A stretch of DNA of 64,000 nt, taken from Nitrosovibrio sp. Nv4. Its GTDB lineage: Bacteria > Pseudomonadota > Alphaproteobacteria > Acetobacterales > Acetobacteraceae. The stretch is from positions 1-64,000 of the forward strand of contig CALQHT020000002.1 of assembly GCA_943330455.2 (NCBI GenBank), read 5' to 3'. Numbering within the stretch: position 1 is the stretch's first letter; every line of letters begins with the position of its first letter. The notes beneath the pieces are model-generated. The model had not been told where the DNA came from. It saw nothing but the letters and a program-made list of their open reading frames with translations, and made no database searches. The position numbers were made by a program, and so were the translations under genes. Below are positions 23,501 through 35,500 of this stretch, piece after piece.

Positions 23501-26500
23501 GGTGACCATGCGGGACGTAACAGCCGCAACGGCAAGGTGGCGGGTGAAGAGCGCGCAACGAAACCATCCACCGCCGCCAGAACCGTTCCGTCAGCATCGG
23601 TCAACCGCAGGTCCAGCCGAACGAACCCCGGTCCGACTTCGCGTCGCGATCCCACGATATGGGTCGCGGAGGTCAGCGGTCCCGACACGGCGATCCGATC
23701 GATCGTGAACGGTGCCATGCCGCCACTGTCCTCTGTCAGGGCGAAGGTCAACTGGAAGGCTGCATCGAGAATGTTAGGCGGCCATCCATCCCCGGCAAGG
23801 TCAGGCGCGAGTTCGGCCATTGCCTCGCCGGGTCCCCGCCAGACAGTTTCGATCAGGCGATAGGCCGGCCCATACTGCGCGCCGGCGGCAGACAGCGCTG
23901 TATAGACAGTCTCATGCGCGATCCGCGTTGTGCAACGTGCTTCGATCGCGCCCAGATCCATTGGCTCGGGTGATTGCGTCTGCGGGCTGGTGAGCAGAAG
24001 TCCGGTCACATGTTCGCTCTCGCCGACCCGAATTGCGAAGGCACCATCCGGTCCAACAGCGATCACCGGAGCCATGGATGGTGTTGCCGGGCGGATGAAA
24101 CGAATATCTGACATCCCGGTGATGGTCGTGGCCCGTGTTCGCGAGCCGGCGCGTCGGACCGATTCCAGAAGGAACGCACCTGCGAGAATGGTCTGGTCAC
24201 CCAGCCGATGGTCGCTGACCAGCGGGTCATCTGTTGCGCACGAAATCATCTCCGGTCCCGCGGGCTCTATCCGCGTCCGAGGGGTCAGCGTCACCCAGCA
24301 GCGGCGTTGGGCGAACGGATAGGTTGGCAACGATACCGGTCGACGAGGACCCGGGGCGAGCGTATCCCAATCGATCTTACCTCCGTTCACCCAATCAGGA
24401 ATGACGCTGGGTGGGGCTGCGGGGGCAGCGGCAAAGGCCCGCAGTTGCACGATCAACTCCGCCGCCGTTGAGGTGCGCATCGCGTACCGGTGGCGCATCG
24501 GCTCCCGACCGACCTGCAAGGTACGCACGACCGACGCAAATTCGGCGACGATGTGCTTCTCCTCCAGCCAGTCAGCCAGACGCAGGGCCTGTTCGGTCAG
24601 GGCCTCCTGCGTGGCGGCGGATAGCGGAACGATCAACGGCTCGGAGGGGAGCTGGGTTTCGGTTGGAGGCAGCGGAGCGTCCTCAATCACCAGATGGGCG
24701 TTTGCCCCGCCGGCGCCGAAGGAACTGATGCCCGCGCGTCGGGGCCGGCCGATCTGCCTTGACCAGGGCGCGGATGAGTGCTGCACATAGAAAGGTGTCG
24801 CCGAAAGATCCAGATTGGGGTTCAGCTTTTCGGAATGCAGGCTCGGCGCCAAGGTATCATGCCGCAACTGCAGCACCACTTTGGTGAGTGCGGCGATCCC
24901 AGCGGCCGATTCCAGATGACCGATATTCGACTTCACCGACCCGATTGCGCAAGATGCCGACGTTACGCCGTCGAAAGCGCGCGCCAGCCCGGCGATCTCC
25001 ACTGGATCGCCCAGGGAGGTTCCGGTCCCATGGGCTTCGACATAGGAGATCGTGTCGGGTGTGACGCCCCCCCGTTTCATCGCCGCTGCAATCAGGTTGC
25101 CCTGTGCCACCGGGTTCGGCACGGTGTAGCCATTGGTGCGCCCACCGTGGTTCAGCGCGCTGGAACGGATCACGGCGTGGATACGATCGCCATCTGCAAT
25201 GGCCCTTGAAAGGAGCTTCAACAGTACGGCCCCTACACCCTCCCCGGGGACGTAACCATCGCCACCTTCCCCGAAGCTCCGGCACCGACCATCGCTGGAT
25301 GCAAATCCGGATTTGCTGAGGATCCAATGCTTGCTCGGATGCACCGTCACATTCACGCCACCCGCGAAGGCCACCGTGCAGTCTCCGTTCCGCAACGCCG
25401 CACACGCCATATGGATCGCCGACAACGACGAGGAACAAGCGGTATCGATCGCCATGCTGGGACCATGCAGGTCGAGAAAATGAGAGACTCTGTTGGCGAC
25501 ATTCCAATAGGCCGCGTTGGGTGCGATCAGATTGCCGCGCGCGGCCTCCTCCGGCCCGAACAACTGGTAGTCGCCATACATCACGCCGACAAAGACGCCG
25601 GCCAGTCGTTGTGTTGGATCGGTCTCGCCGTGGAACAAGGTATCCCGGGTCAGTCCGGCGTCCTCCATCGTTGCCCAAGCAACTTCCAGAAACTTGCGGG
25701 TCTGCGGGTCGAGGGCGTCCGCCTCGCGCGGTGAAATGTTGAAGAACCTCGCGTCGAACTTGTCGATGCCATCAATGAAGCCGCCCCATTTGCTGTAGCT
25801 GGTCTCTGGGCGACTGCGATCTGGGTCGTAGAAACCGTCCAGGGCCCAACGCTCCGGTGGTATTTCGACAATGCAATCGCGACCGGTGGCCAGATTTTGC
25901 CAGAATTGATCCAAATCGGGTGCCATCGGGTAAACGCCGGAAATCCCGATGATGGCGATGGCATCGTCAGCCGCCGAGGGCTTCGAGGTGGCTAGCGCAA
26001 CGGCCGCTTTCTCCGGCTCGCGTGATGCGGTTGCCGTTGTCGGCGCCGATACAGCCGGTTTGGTGGTGAAACGTCTCGCCACCGCACCCAGGTGCGAAGA
26101 CATCAGGCAGTCAGCCAGATCGCGCACGGTCTGATACTCGAAAAACAGTGTCTTCGGCAGATCGCCGAGATCCTGTTCCAATTGCTGGTTCATGCGCACG
26201 ATCATCATCGAATCGATGCCGAACGATTCGAAGCGCTCGTCAGCCTCGATGCGATCCGCCGCGAGTTTGGTAACGCCGCTCAGGATGGAACGAAGATAGG
26301 CTTCGACCTGTTCCCGCAATTCCCCGTCCGCTGACGCCAACGGCAATCCCGCTTCGACAACCGGCGTGGTCGGACCGGCCACAAATCCCTGTAGGGCAGC
26401 GCGCCGACCGTGCAGCACGACGACCCGCGAAGCGTTGCCGGAGATGGCGCTGTCGAATGCCGCCAGCGCGGCGTGGTTCGGCATCGGGGTCATGCCCATC

Positions 26501-29500
26501 TTGCGGTCCAGTTCCGCAATGACGTCTTGCGGTGGCCGCATGCCGCCGGTCTCCCACAACGGCCAGGAGATCGCGACCGAGCGCCCTGGCCGACTATGCT
26601 CCCGACGCCAGTCGGCGAAGCCGTCCAGGAAACCATTTGCCGCGGCATAGGCTGCCTGTCCGGCCGAACCGAACGATCCGGCAGTGGAAGAAAATAGGGC
26701 AAAGACGGCCAACGGGTCGTTTCGGGTCAGATGATCCAGGCCAATCGCGCCGGCCAGTTTCGGCGCCATAACGGCATCGAAGTCGCCTGGAGTCTGGTCC
26801 GTGATTCGAGCGTCTCGCAAGATGCCGGCGGCGTGGATCACGCCGTTGATGGGTCCGAAGCGACGCCGGACCTTGTCCAATGCGGCTTTCAATGAAAGGG
26901 CGGAGGTCACGTCGGCGGAGACATAAAATATCTCGGCCCCGTCCGCCTCGATCTCTGCCAGCATCTCGCTTTGCGTGGGGTCCAATGGTGTTCGTCCGAT
27001 CAGCGCGATACGGGGATGGAATGTCCGGGCCAGGTGGCGGGCGATGGTAAGACCGATCGCTCCCGCCCCGCCGGTTATGACGAACACGGCTCCGGCGAGT
27101 GCCGGCACCGAGGTGGACGGGACCCAGGGTTGGATAGTCCGGACCGATCTGCTGCCATTACGATAGGACACTTCGGCCGCTTTGTCGGAAATGTTGAGTT
27201 CGTTTACCCAGTCGGAACCTCCCCCCATTGCCACCGCGACTGCTCGGCACGTCACCAGCGACGATTCCAGGTTGACCGTGCGCGCGAAAGACGCCGCGGC
27301 CGAGAACCCGGGAGATGGGGCAGATACATGGACAATCCGCGTGATGCCCGACTCGGGCGACTGCAAGGCTGCCTGTGTTGCCAGGAACAGTGCTCGCAGC
27401 CCGATATCCGCGTCCATTGTTTCGATCGCGGTGGCAAGCGTGGCGCCTGGAAGCGGCGGTGGCTCCTCAAGTGCCCACAAATGGGCGATGACCGGATGCG
27501 CACCTATGTCCGCTTCGGCCAGCACCCGGTGATAGTCTTCCGGCTGGGCTGGGTTGATCTCGAAACAATCCCGTGTGACACGCGCAAATGCATCTGTCGC
27601 CCGCACCTGGATAATCCGACGCCCTTGCAACAGCGCACGCAACGTCGAAACCGTCGTGTCACACGCCAATGCCAGCACCGCACCGGTTGCCGCTGTTGAC
27701 GGGATCGCGGGCGCGGGAACCCAGACAGGTTCGAACAGCAAGGTTTCGGCCGATGTCAAAACGCGGGCTTGCAGAGACCGGAACGATGCCAGAACCGAAC
27801 TATCATCGGCGCATATCGTAATGTCGAATGTCATCAGCGCGGCGTTAGACCCGGTCAGGCGGGCGTGCACCTGACAGGCGCCGGACAACGGAGCATAGGC
27901 ATGGAACTCCGCCAGTCCGAATGGAACATAGGACAGCGTGGAACGGTCGCCCTGCTCCAACCCGATACAGGCCGCCGCTTGAAATGCCCCGTCCAGCAGG
28001 GCCGGATGCAGGATCCACCCCTCCTGGTCGGCGTTCGACGCCGCAAGCTGCGCCAGGGCTTCGTTGCGTCCGACACGAACCCGGCTGATGACCCGGTAAC
28101 CGGAACCGTAATGGAAACCATGTTCGAGCGCGGCGTCGTAGACCGCGTTGCCATCCACGAGCTTCGTGCACCGAGCGCCGATGCCCACCAGATCAAGCGG
28201 CTCCGGTCGCTCTCCGCTGTGCGGGACAATCAGCCCGGTCGCATGTGTTGCGCTGTCAGTCCGCAGTGTACACCGCGATCCATCGGCTGCTTGTTCTGTA
28301 TCTACGACGAAGCCGGACACGCCATCCGTCGCATCCAGGGGCGCCGACCATAGGATATCTCGCATCGCCCATTTTGGCTCAACGCCCTGGGTGGCGGAGC
28401 GGGCAAGTTCCAGGAACGCGGCCCCAGGCAACAGCCGTCGGCCCTGGATCACGTGATCGCGCGTGAGCCATCCGGCCATCGGATCAACCAGGCCAGCGCG
28501 CACCAGAAGTGTTGCGGTCTGCGGGTTCCAAAATCGCTCGCGTTCGAAAGGGTAGCCCGGCAGACTGACGAGCCGACCTTCAATGGTGCCGAAATCAACC
28601 AACTCGCCCCCAACGTAACGGTCGGCCATATCACTTAGCGCCGAGGAGGGTTCTATTGGTAACCCGGTCCCCGCCAGTTGGACTGCAAGATCGGTCAGAG
28701 AATGCGCAATGAACGCGCGTCGGAATCGGAAATGGGCCCTGCGCACTGCCAGTGTATAGGCGATATTGGCCGGCTGCTCGGTGGGTTCGGCTTGCACCCA
28801 GGCCAGCAGGTCTCGCACACGCCGTTCCAATGCGGAAGCGGTGCGGGCGGAAAGAACGAACAGGTAAGGTCCCGGACTGAAACCGCTAGGCGGGGCAACC
28901 GGGCCTTGCTCCAGCACAACATGGGCGTTCGTGCCACTGAATCCGAACGAACTGACCGCGGCGCGGAGTTTGCCGGCACTGGTCCAGGGGCGGGTTTCCG
29001 TGTTCACCACAAACGGGCTGTTGACGAAATCAATATGTCGGTTCGCGGTCGAGAAGTTCAGGCTCGCGGGGAGCGTGCGGTGACGCAGCGCCTGCACGGC
29101 TTTCAACAAGCCCGCAATACCCGCCGCCGCCATCGCGTGACCGATATTGGTCTTGACCGATCCGATGGCGCAGAATCCCTTCTCCGACGTGTATCCCGCG
29201 AACGCGTCGGTCAGCGCGGCAACCTCGATCGGATCGCCCAGCCTGGTTCCGGTTCCATGCGCCTCGATCAGGCCGATCGTTGCGGGGTTGATGCCGGCCT
29301 GCTGGTAGACCGCGCGTTCCAGCTCGGTTTGCGATGTTGCGCTGGGGGCGGTCAGTCCGCTGGTCTTTCCATCCTGGTTGATGCCGGTGGCCAGCACCAC
29401 CGCGTGGATACGGTCGCCATCACGTACGGCATCGGCCAGGCGTTTCAGGACGACGACGCCCACTCCCTCTCCGGGTACGAAACCATCGGCTGTATCGTCG

Positions 29501-32500
29501 AATGTCTTACACCGACCCTCGGCCGAGGCCATGCCGGCGTCCGACAGATAGAAGAATATAGGCGGCGACAGCAGATTGCACGAAACCCCGGCCGCAACAG
29601 CCATGTCGGTTTCGCCCAGACGCAGGCTCTGGCAGGCGAGATGCAGCGCCACCAGTGAAGACGAGCACCCGGTGTCGATCGGAAAAGTCGGTCCCTTCAG
29701 ATTGAGGAAATACGAAAGTCGAGCAGACAGGATCGCCATGGATCCGCCGAGGGTCTGCAGGCTCGGCGATGCCGGCGCCCGGTAGGAGTTGGCCGAGGCG
29801 CCCACGAACACGCCACAACGCGTCGCGTCCAGGCTCTGCGGGGTAGCTCCGGCGTCTTCCAGTGCGTGCCAGGCTTCTTCCAGCAGCAGGCGCTGTTGCG
29901 GGTCCATCGCTTCGGCTTCGGCTGGGGAAATCGAGAAGAACAGCGGATCGAACCGGTCATGTTCGTCCAGAAGTGCCGCCCATTTGGCGTAGGTTTTGCC
30001 TGGCTGGCCCCGTTCGGGCGAAAAATAGGGAGCTAGGTCGAAACGATCCACCTCTCGCACGGCGGAATGGCCGGCGGCGATGTTGCGCCAGAATGCCTCG
30101 ACATCAGGGGCGTCCGGGAAGCGCCCTGCCATCCCGATGATGGCGATGGCCCGGTCCGACACCGCTGGTTCGGCGGTGATGGCAGGGTTGGTCACATCCC
30201 CCGCGACACGATAGGAGCCGCCCGGCATGGCGGTTGGGGTACTCTTTGCCGGCGCGGCGCGATCCTCTAACGGGTGTGAAACTGTCTTGCGTGACGGTTC
30301 CTCGCCCACGAGATTGGCCGGCGAGGGCGCAACGGGGGTTGCACGATCGGGAAACTGCGCGGAGATGTGTGCTGAAAGTGCCCGCACCGTCGCGAAGTTG
30401 TACAGATCTGTCGATCGTAACGAAATCCCAGCGGCTTTGTTTATGTCCTCGGCAATTTGCGGCGCAACGATGGAGTCGACACCCAGGTCGCCGAATGGTG
30501 TTTCCGGGTCAATCGCGTCCGGCGCCAGGTCCAGCCCTGCGGCGACGAGTTTGCGCACCAATGTCTCGACGCCCGCGATCCCGAGCGGAGCAGGTTTGTC
30601 GACGTTATTGTGATGGCTCGTAACATGCCGCCGAGGTGCGGCCTTGGCCGCCAACAGCACAACTTGCGGGCATGTCGCCACATCGTCGAAACCCGGCGCC
30701 GCTGCCGCCCTCACCTGTCCAAACCCCGCTCGGCCTAGTTCGCGCCGCCAGCCTTGCACATCCAACAACGGGCTATGCGGCAACCGAGCAGCTGGATCGT
30801 TCGACCGCCACCACCCGTCCAGTAACCCGAACGTGAGCGTGGCAAAATCCTCCGCCACGGTCATTTCGTTGATCAGCAGTAGTCCGCCCGGCTTCAACAA
30901 TGTCCCGATATGGAGGAGGGTCTCGTTGATCTCACGCGTCGCATGCAACACATTGGTTGCCAGCACGAGATCGAATCCCGCGGCGTCGAAGCCTTGGCCG
31001 GCCGGGTCCTGTTCGATATCAAGCACGGCGAACCGCAGGCGGGAATCGGAAAGCCGCTGGCGCGCATGCCGCACGAAACCCGCCGAGACGTCCGTGAAAT
31101 GATATTCAAAGACTGCGTCATCAGGTAATGCGGCCAGTACAGCGTCCGCTGTCGCGCCCGTGCCGGCCCCGACTTCCAGAATTCGCAAAGGCCGAGCGGC
31201 GGCGACAGCAGAGGCCAGCATGGAACTGCACGCGGCGAGCACGGGTTGATTGCGGTAGATCGCCTCGACGCGTTGCATTGATCCGCCGGGGAACAGGACG
31301 TCGGTTCCCTGCCGTTCCCCGCTTATCACGTCCGGCAGGGCGGCGGCGCACAACTCCAGAAGCTCCAGCGGTTCCCGCAGGCTGGGTGCTCGCGATAGCA
31401 GTTCGGCGCGCGTGGGTGCCGTTATTGGGGCCCGATTCAGCAGGTCCAGCAAACCATCCAGCAACCTGTCATACCGGGGCAGGACCTTCCAGCGAGCGCG
31501 CCATACGTCCCGCGCGAGCACATCGGGCGTCCAACCATACTGACGCATCACCCGATCGGCCAGTGCCCGCCCATAGGCGTCGACCGCGTGATGTAACGAT
31601 GAATCGGCCGGTTCGGCGTTTCTGCCATATACATTCAGGGCTGCAGATGTATCGACAAAACGTTGATCAGGTGGCGCCGTCTCGCCCATGGATTGCCAGA
31701 CAGGTTCTGAAAGACTGGCATGCACAACGTGGCTATCGGGGCCCGCCAGGATGCGTTCAAACGCGGCCACGGCGTCGATGGCACGCATCGGGTAGGTGCC
31801 TTGTCGTTGCAGTCGCCGCAGACCCTCGCCAGCAAAGGCTTCGTTGTCCCACAAGCCCCATTGGATCAGGCGCACCGTCCGGCCCGAGGCGTCAAGCTGT
31901 GTCGCAAACGCGTCTTCGAAGCAGCAGGCCGAGCAATAGCTGGCCTGTCCGATATTGCCGGGAAAGGCCGCATAGGCGCCGATCGAGGAAAATATCGCGA
32001 GGAAATCGAGTGCCTCGTTCGCCGTGGCGGCGGCCAACTCCATCAGGCCGGCGGTCTTCGGACGCAGGGCGGCGGCGAACGCGGCCTCCTCGGTTCGTTC
32101 CAGGCGCGCAAACAGAGGATCGACAACCGCGTGGACCACGCCATGCAGGGCACCAAAACGTGTCCTTGCCGACGTGATGACAGGTGCCAATACGCCCGGT
32201 TCCGTGATGTCGATCTGGCGATACTCGACGTCACTCCCGAAGCCCCGCAGTTCGGCCAGGAACTCCAATCGGTCGGTGGTTGCGGCCGAACGGCCAACCA
32301 GGAAGAGATTTGCGGCGTAGGCGGACGCCAGGTGGCGGGCAATCTCTCGTCCTACGCGGCCCATTCCTCCGATCAGTAGATAGGTGCCGCCTCGGCGCAG
32401 GGGCGTTTGATCAGCGACATTGTCGATTGGTTCCAGCACGCGTTCATAACGAATACCGTTCCGCCAGGCGGCGGGTTCTCCATCGGCGGTAGGTTCGGCG

Positions 32501-35500
32501 CATAATAGGGTTGAGCGCGGGGCGGACGTGTCGCCGTCGATGTCCAGCAGAATGACGCGCCAGGTTGGAAATTCGCGGCCGATGGCCTTCCCCAGGCCCT
32601 GCACCGAGGCACCGAGCGGGGAAAGCTGGGGCTCCTGTCCGGTAATTCGATGGACGTTCATGGTGACGATGCGCAGTTCAATGAACGACCCGCCCAAGCC
32701 ATTGGCCGCAAGCTGTTTGGTCAGACGGAGCAGGCCATCGGTCGTTCCGGACCCGTCGTCGATCCATACGATCCTGGCACCATCACGAAGTCCGGCGGCC
32801 ACGCGCACGATGTCATGCGGCCTGTCGAGCGCAGCGCGCGCAATGGACCGGTTCTCGGTCAGGCGATCCAAGAGACCAGAGTCGCCGAAGATGGCGTCTG
32901 GCTCAGCGAGGATGCCAGGCTCTTGCTCCCGCGCAACCCAGACAGGTCGGAGCGTTCGCGCAATCGGCATTTCGGGCGCGGTAACGCGGGGCGTGGCGGC
33001 CCGCATTTCAAAGCCGGTCCACTGAATTCTTGGCGCGCCATCGGCGTCGGCGATGGTGATGTCGACGCGGTCGGTGCCGGTTTGGTGCGCGAGGATGTAG
33101 CAGCCGGACCGCGGTGCCGATCCGATCAGGTCTATGGCGGCGATGGTCGAGGGATAGCGGAGCCGCAAGTTTGCGCCGTCTTCGCGCGCAAGCAGCGCCG
33201 CCGCGGTCTGGATCGCGGCATCCATCAGTCTGGGTGGCAGGACGCAGGCGTCGTCCGCGGCGATTGGTCCCAGCCACGCGAGAGCCGCATTGGGTGCGAG
33301 CCACAATTCATCGAAGCCCGCGAAGGATGGACCGAGGCGGACGGAGCCGCGATCCAGCAGGTCGAGCTCGCGGCGGGTCGCATGGCGGTCCGCCGACGCC
33401 TTGATGGCCGGAATGTCGATCGATCGCGCGGTTGGAGGTAACGTATATACAGTCCGGCATCGCGCCGCTGGCTTTTCGGCGGCTCCGACGAACAAGAGGC
33501 AGTCGAGGCCGTTGACAGATGACTCGGTGTCGATACGCACTGTCACGCCGTCTTCTGGCACGGCAACGGTCTGGTCCCACACCACGTCGCGCAGGCCGGT
33601 TGCGGCGACACCGCCCTTTCGCGATCCTGCCAGTCTGGCCATTTCAAGGAAAATCGAGGCGTGCAGCAGTGCCACACCGCCGATGACATGGTCCTGGACG
33701 ACCGGATCGTTCGACGTAAAGCGATGAGAGACAGCGCCGGTGTCGTCGCCGCTGGTAAATGGATGCGGTTCTGCCATCGTGTCTGGCCGACGCGCCGCCC
33801 AATGCACGGTGCGCGTGAAAGGATAACCAGGGAGCGGTAGATTGGCTCGCGCGGTCGTTCCAAAACCCGCCCAGTCCGGAGACGCACCGTTCAAATACGC
33901 ATCTGCCGTCTCTTCGGCGTTGGATGGGGCGGAGCCGGAAGCCGGATTGTCCCGCTTGACCACGCTGGAGCGATAGGCGCCGTTAGCGAACAATCGGGCG
34001 GCATCGGCGATCGTCGTCGCGACCACGGCCAGTCGATGGTCGAAATGCATCCGGCCTCTCGCCAAGGTGGCAGCCAGGTCGGCGAGATTTGACCCGGCAC
34101 CGGGGCCTCTCAGCCAATCCGCGAGCTCCTTGGTTCGGCGAGCCAGGGCGTCCGCATCACGCGCCGACAACAGTAGCGGCATCGCAGTCAGGTCCGGTGT
34201 TGGATTTGGCAGATCGGGCGGTGCTTCCAGGACGACATGTGCGTTCGTCCCGCTCAGGCCGAAAGCGCTGACACCGGCTCGTCTGGGGGCGCCCGGGGCC
34301 GCAACCCACGGCCGACGGACGGTGGCCACGGTAAGACCGGATGTTCCGAAGTCGATCTTGGGGTTCAGCGACGTGAAGTTGACCGTCGGGACGAGTTCGC
34401 CGTGGCGCAAGCAAAGCACCGTCTTGATCACCCCAGCCAAACCGGCGACTTCCGCCGTGTGGCCGATATTGCTTTTGACGGCGCCGATTGCGCAGGGTGC
34501 GGCATCGACGGGGCGGGGCCCGAGCGCCGATCGTAACGCGGCGACTTCGATCGGATCTCCCAACGGCGTTCCGGTGCCATGCGCTTCGATATAGGTGATG
34601 GTGGCGGGATCAATCCCGGCGCGCGCGTGAACCGAGCGCAACAGGGCCTCTTGAGCGTCCGGGTTTGGTGCCGTGATACCGTTGCTGCGGCCGTCCTGGT
34701 TGGTGCCGCTGGCTTTGATGACGGCGTCGATACGATCACCATCGGCCAAGGCCTGGGCGAGAGGTTTCAGGACCAACGCGGCCGCGGCTTCTCCCACCGC
34801 GATGCCGTTGGCGGATGCGTCGAAGGTATGGCAGCGTCCGTCGGACGACAGCATGCCCGTGCGGGTCATCGCGATGAACGGCTTCTCGTCCAGGAACAGG
34901 CTGACGCCGCCGACGAGTGCCATTCCAATTTCGCCACGCCGAAGTGCCTGGCAGGCCAGGTCCAAGGCCACCAACGACGCCGAACAGGCTGTGTCGACGA
35001 CCAACGCCGGGCCGCGCAAATCGAGAAAGTAGGCGATTCGAGAGGCCAGCAACGACACCAGATTGCCGGTCAACCCGTAGGATTGCGTGGCTTTGGAATC
35101 CGGCAGTAGCATCGTTTCATAGCCGGATCCTGAGCCACCCACATAAACTCCGGTCGCACTGCCGGCCAGGCGTGCGGGAGAATAGCCGGCATTCTCGAAG
35201 GCAAGCCATGCCTGCTCCAGGAATAACCGGTGCTGCGGGTCCATCGCCGCGGCTTCCCGCGGAGAGATATTGAAGAACCCGGCGTCGAAATGGTCTATGT
35301 CGTCGAGAAATCCCGCCCATTTGCTGACGGTCTTGCCCACGGCCGACGGATCCGGATCGTAGAACCGGGAGGCGGCCCATCGATCCGCCGGCACTTCCCG
35401 GATCAGGCAACGGCCATCGGCCAGCGCCTGCCAGAAACGATCGAGATCGGGCGCGCCGGGGAAACGTGCAGCCATGCCGATAATGGCGATGTCGTCGGCC

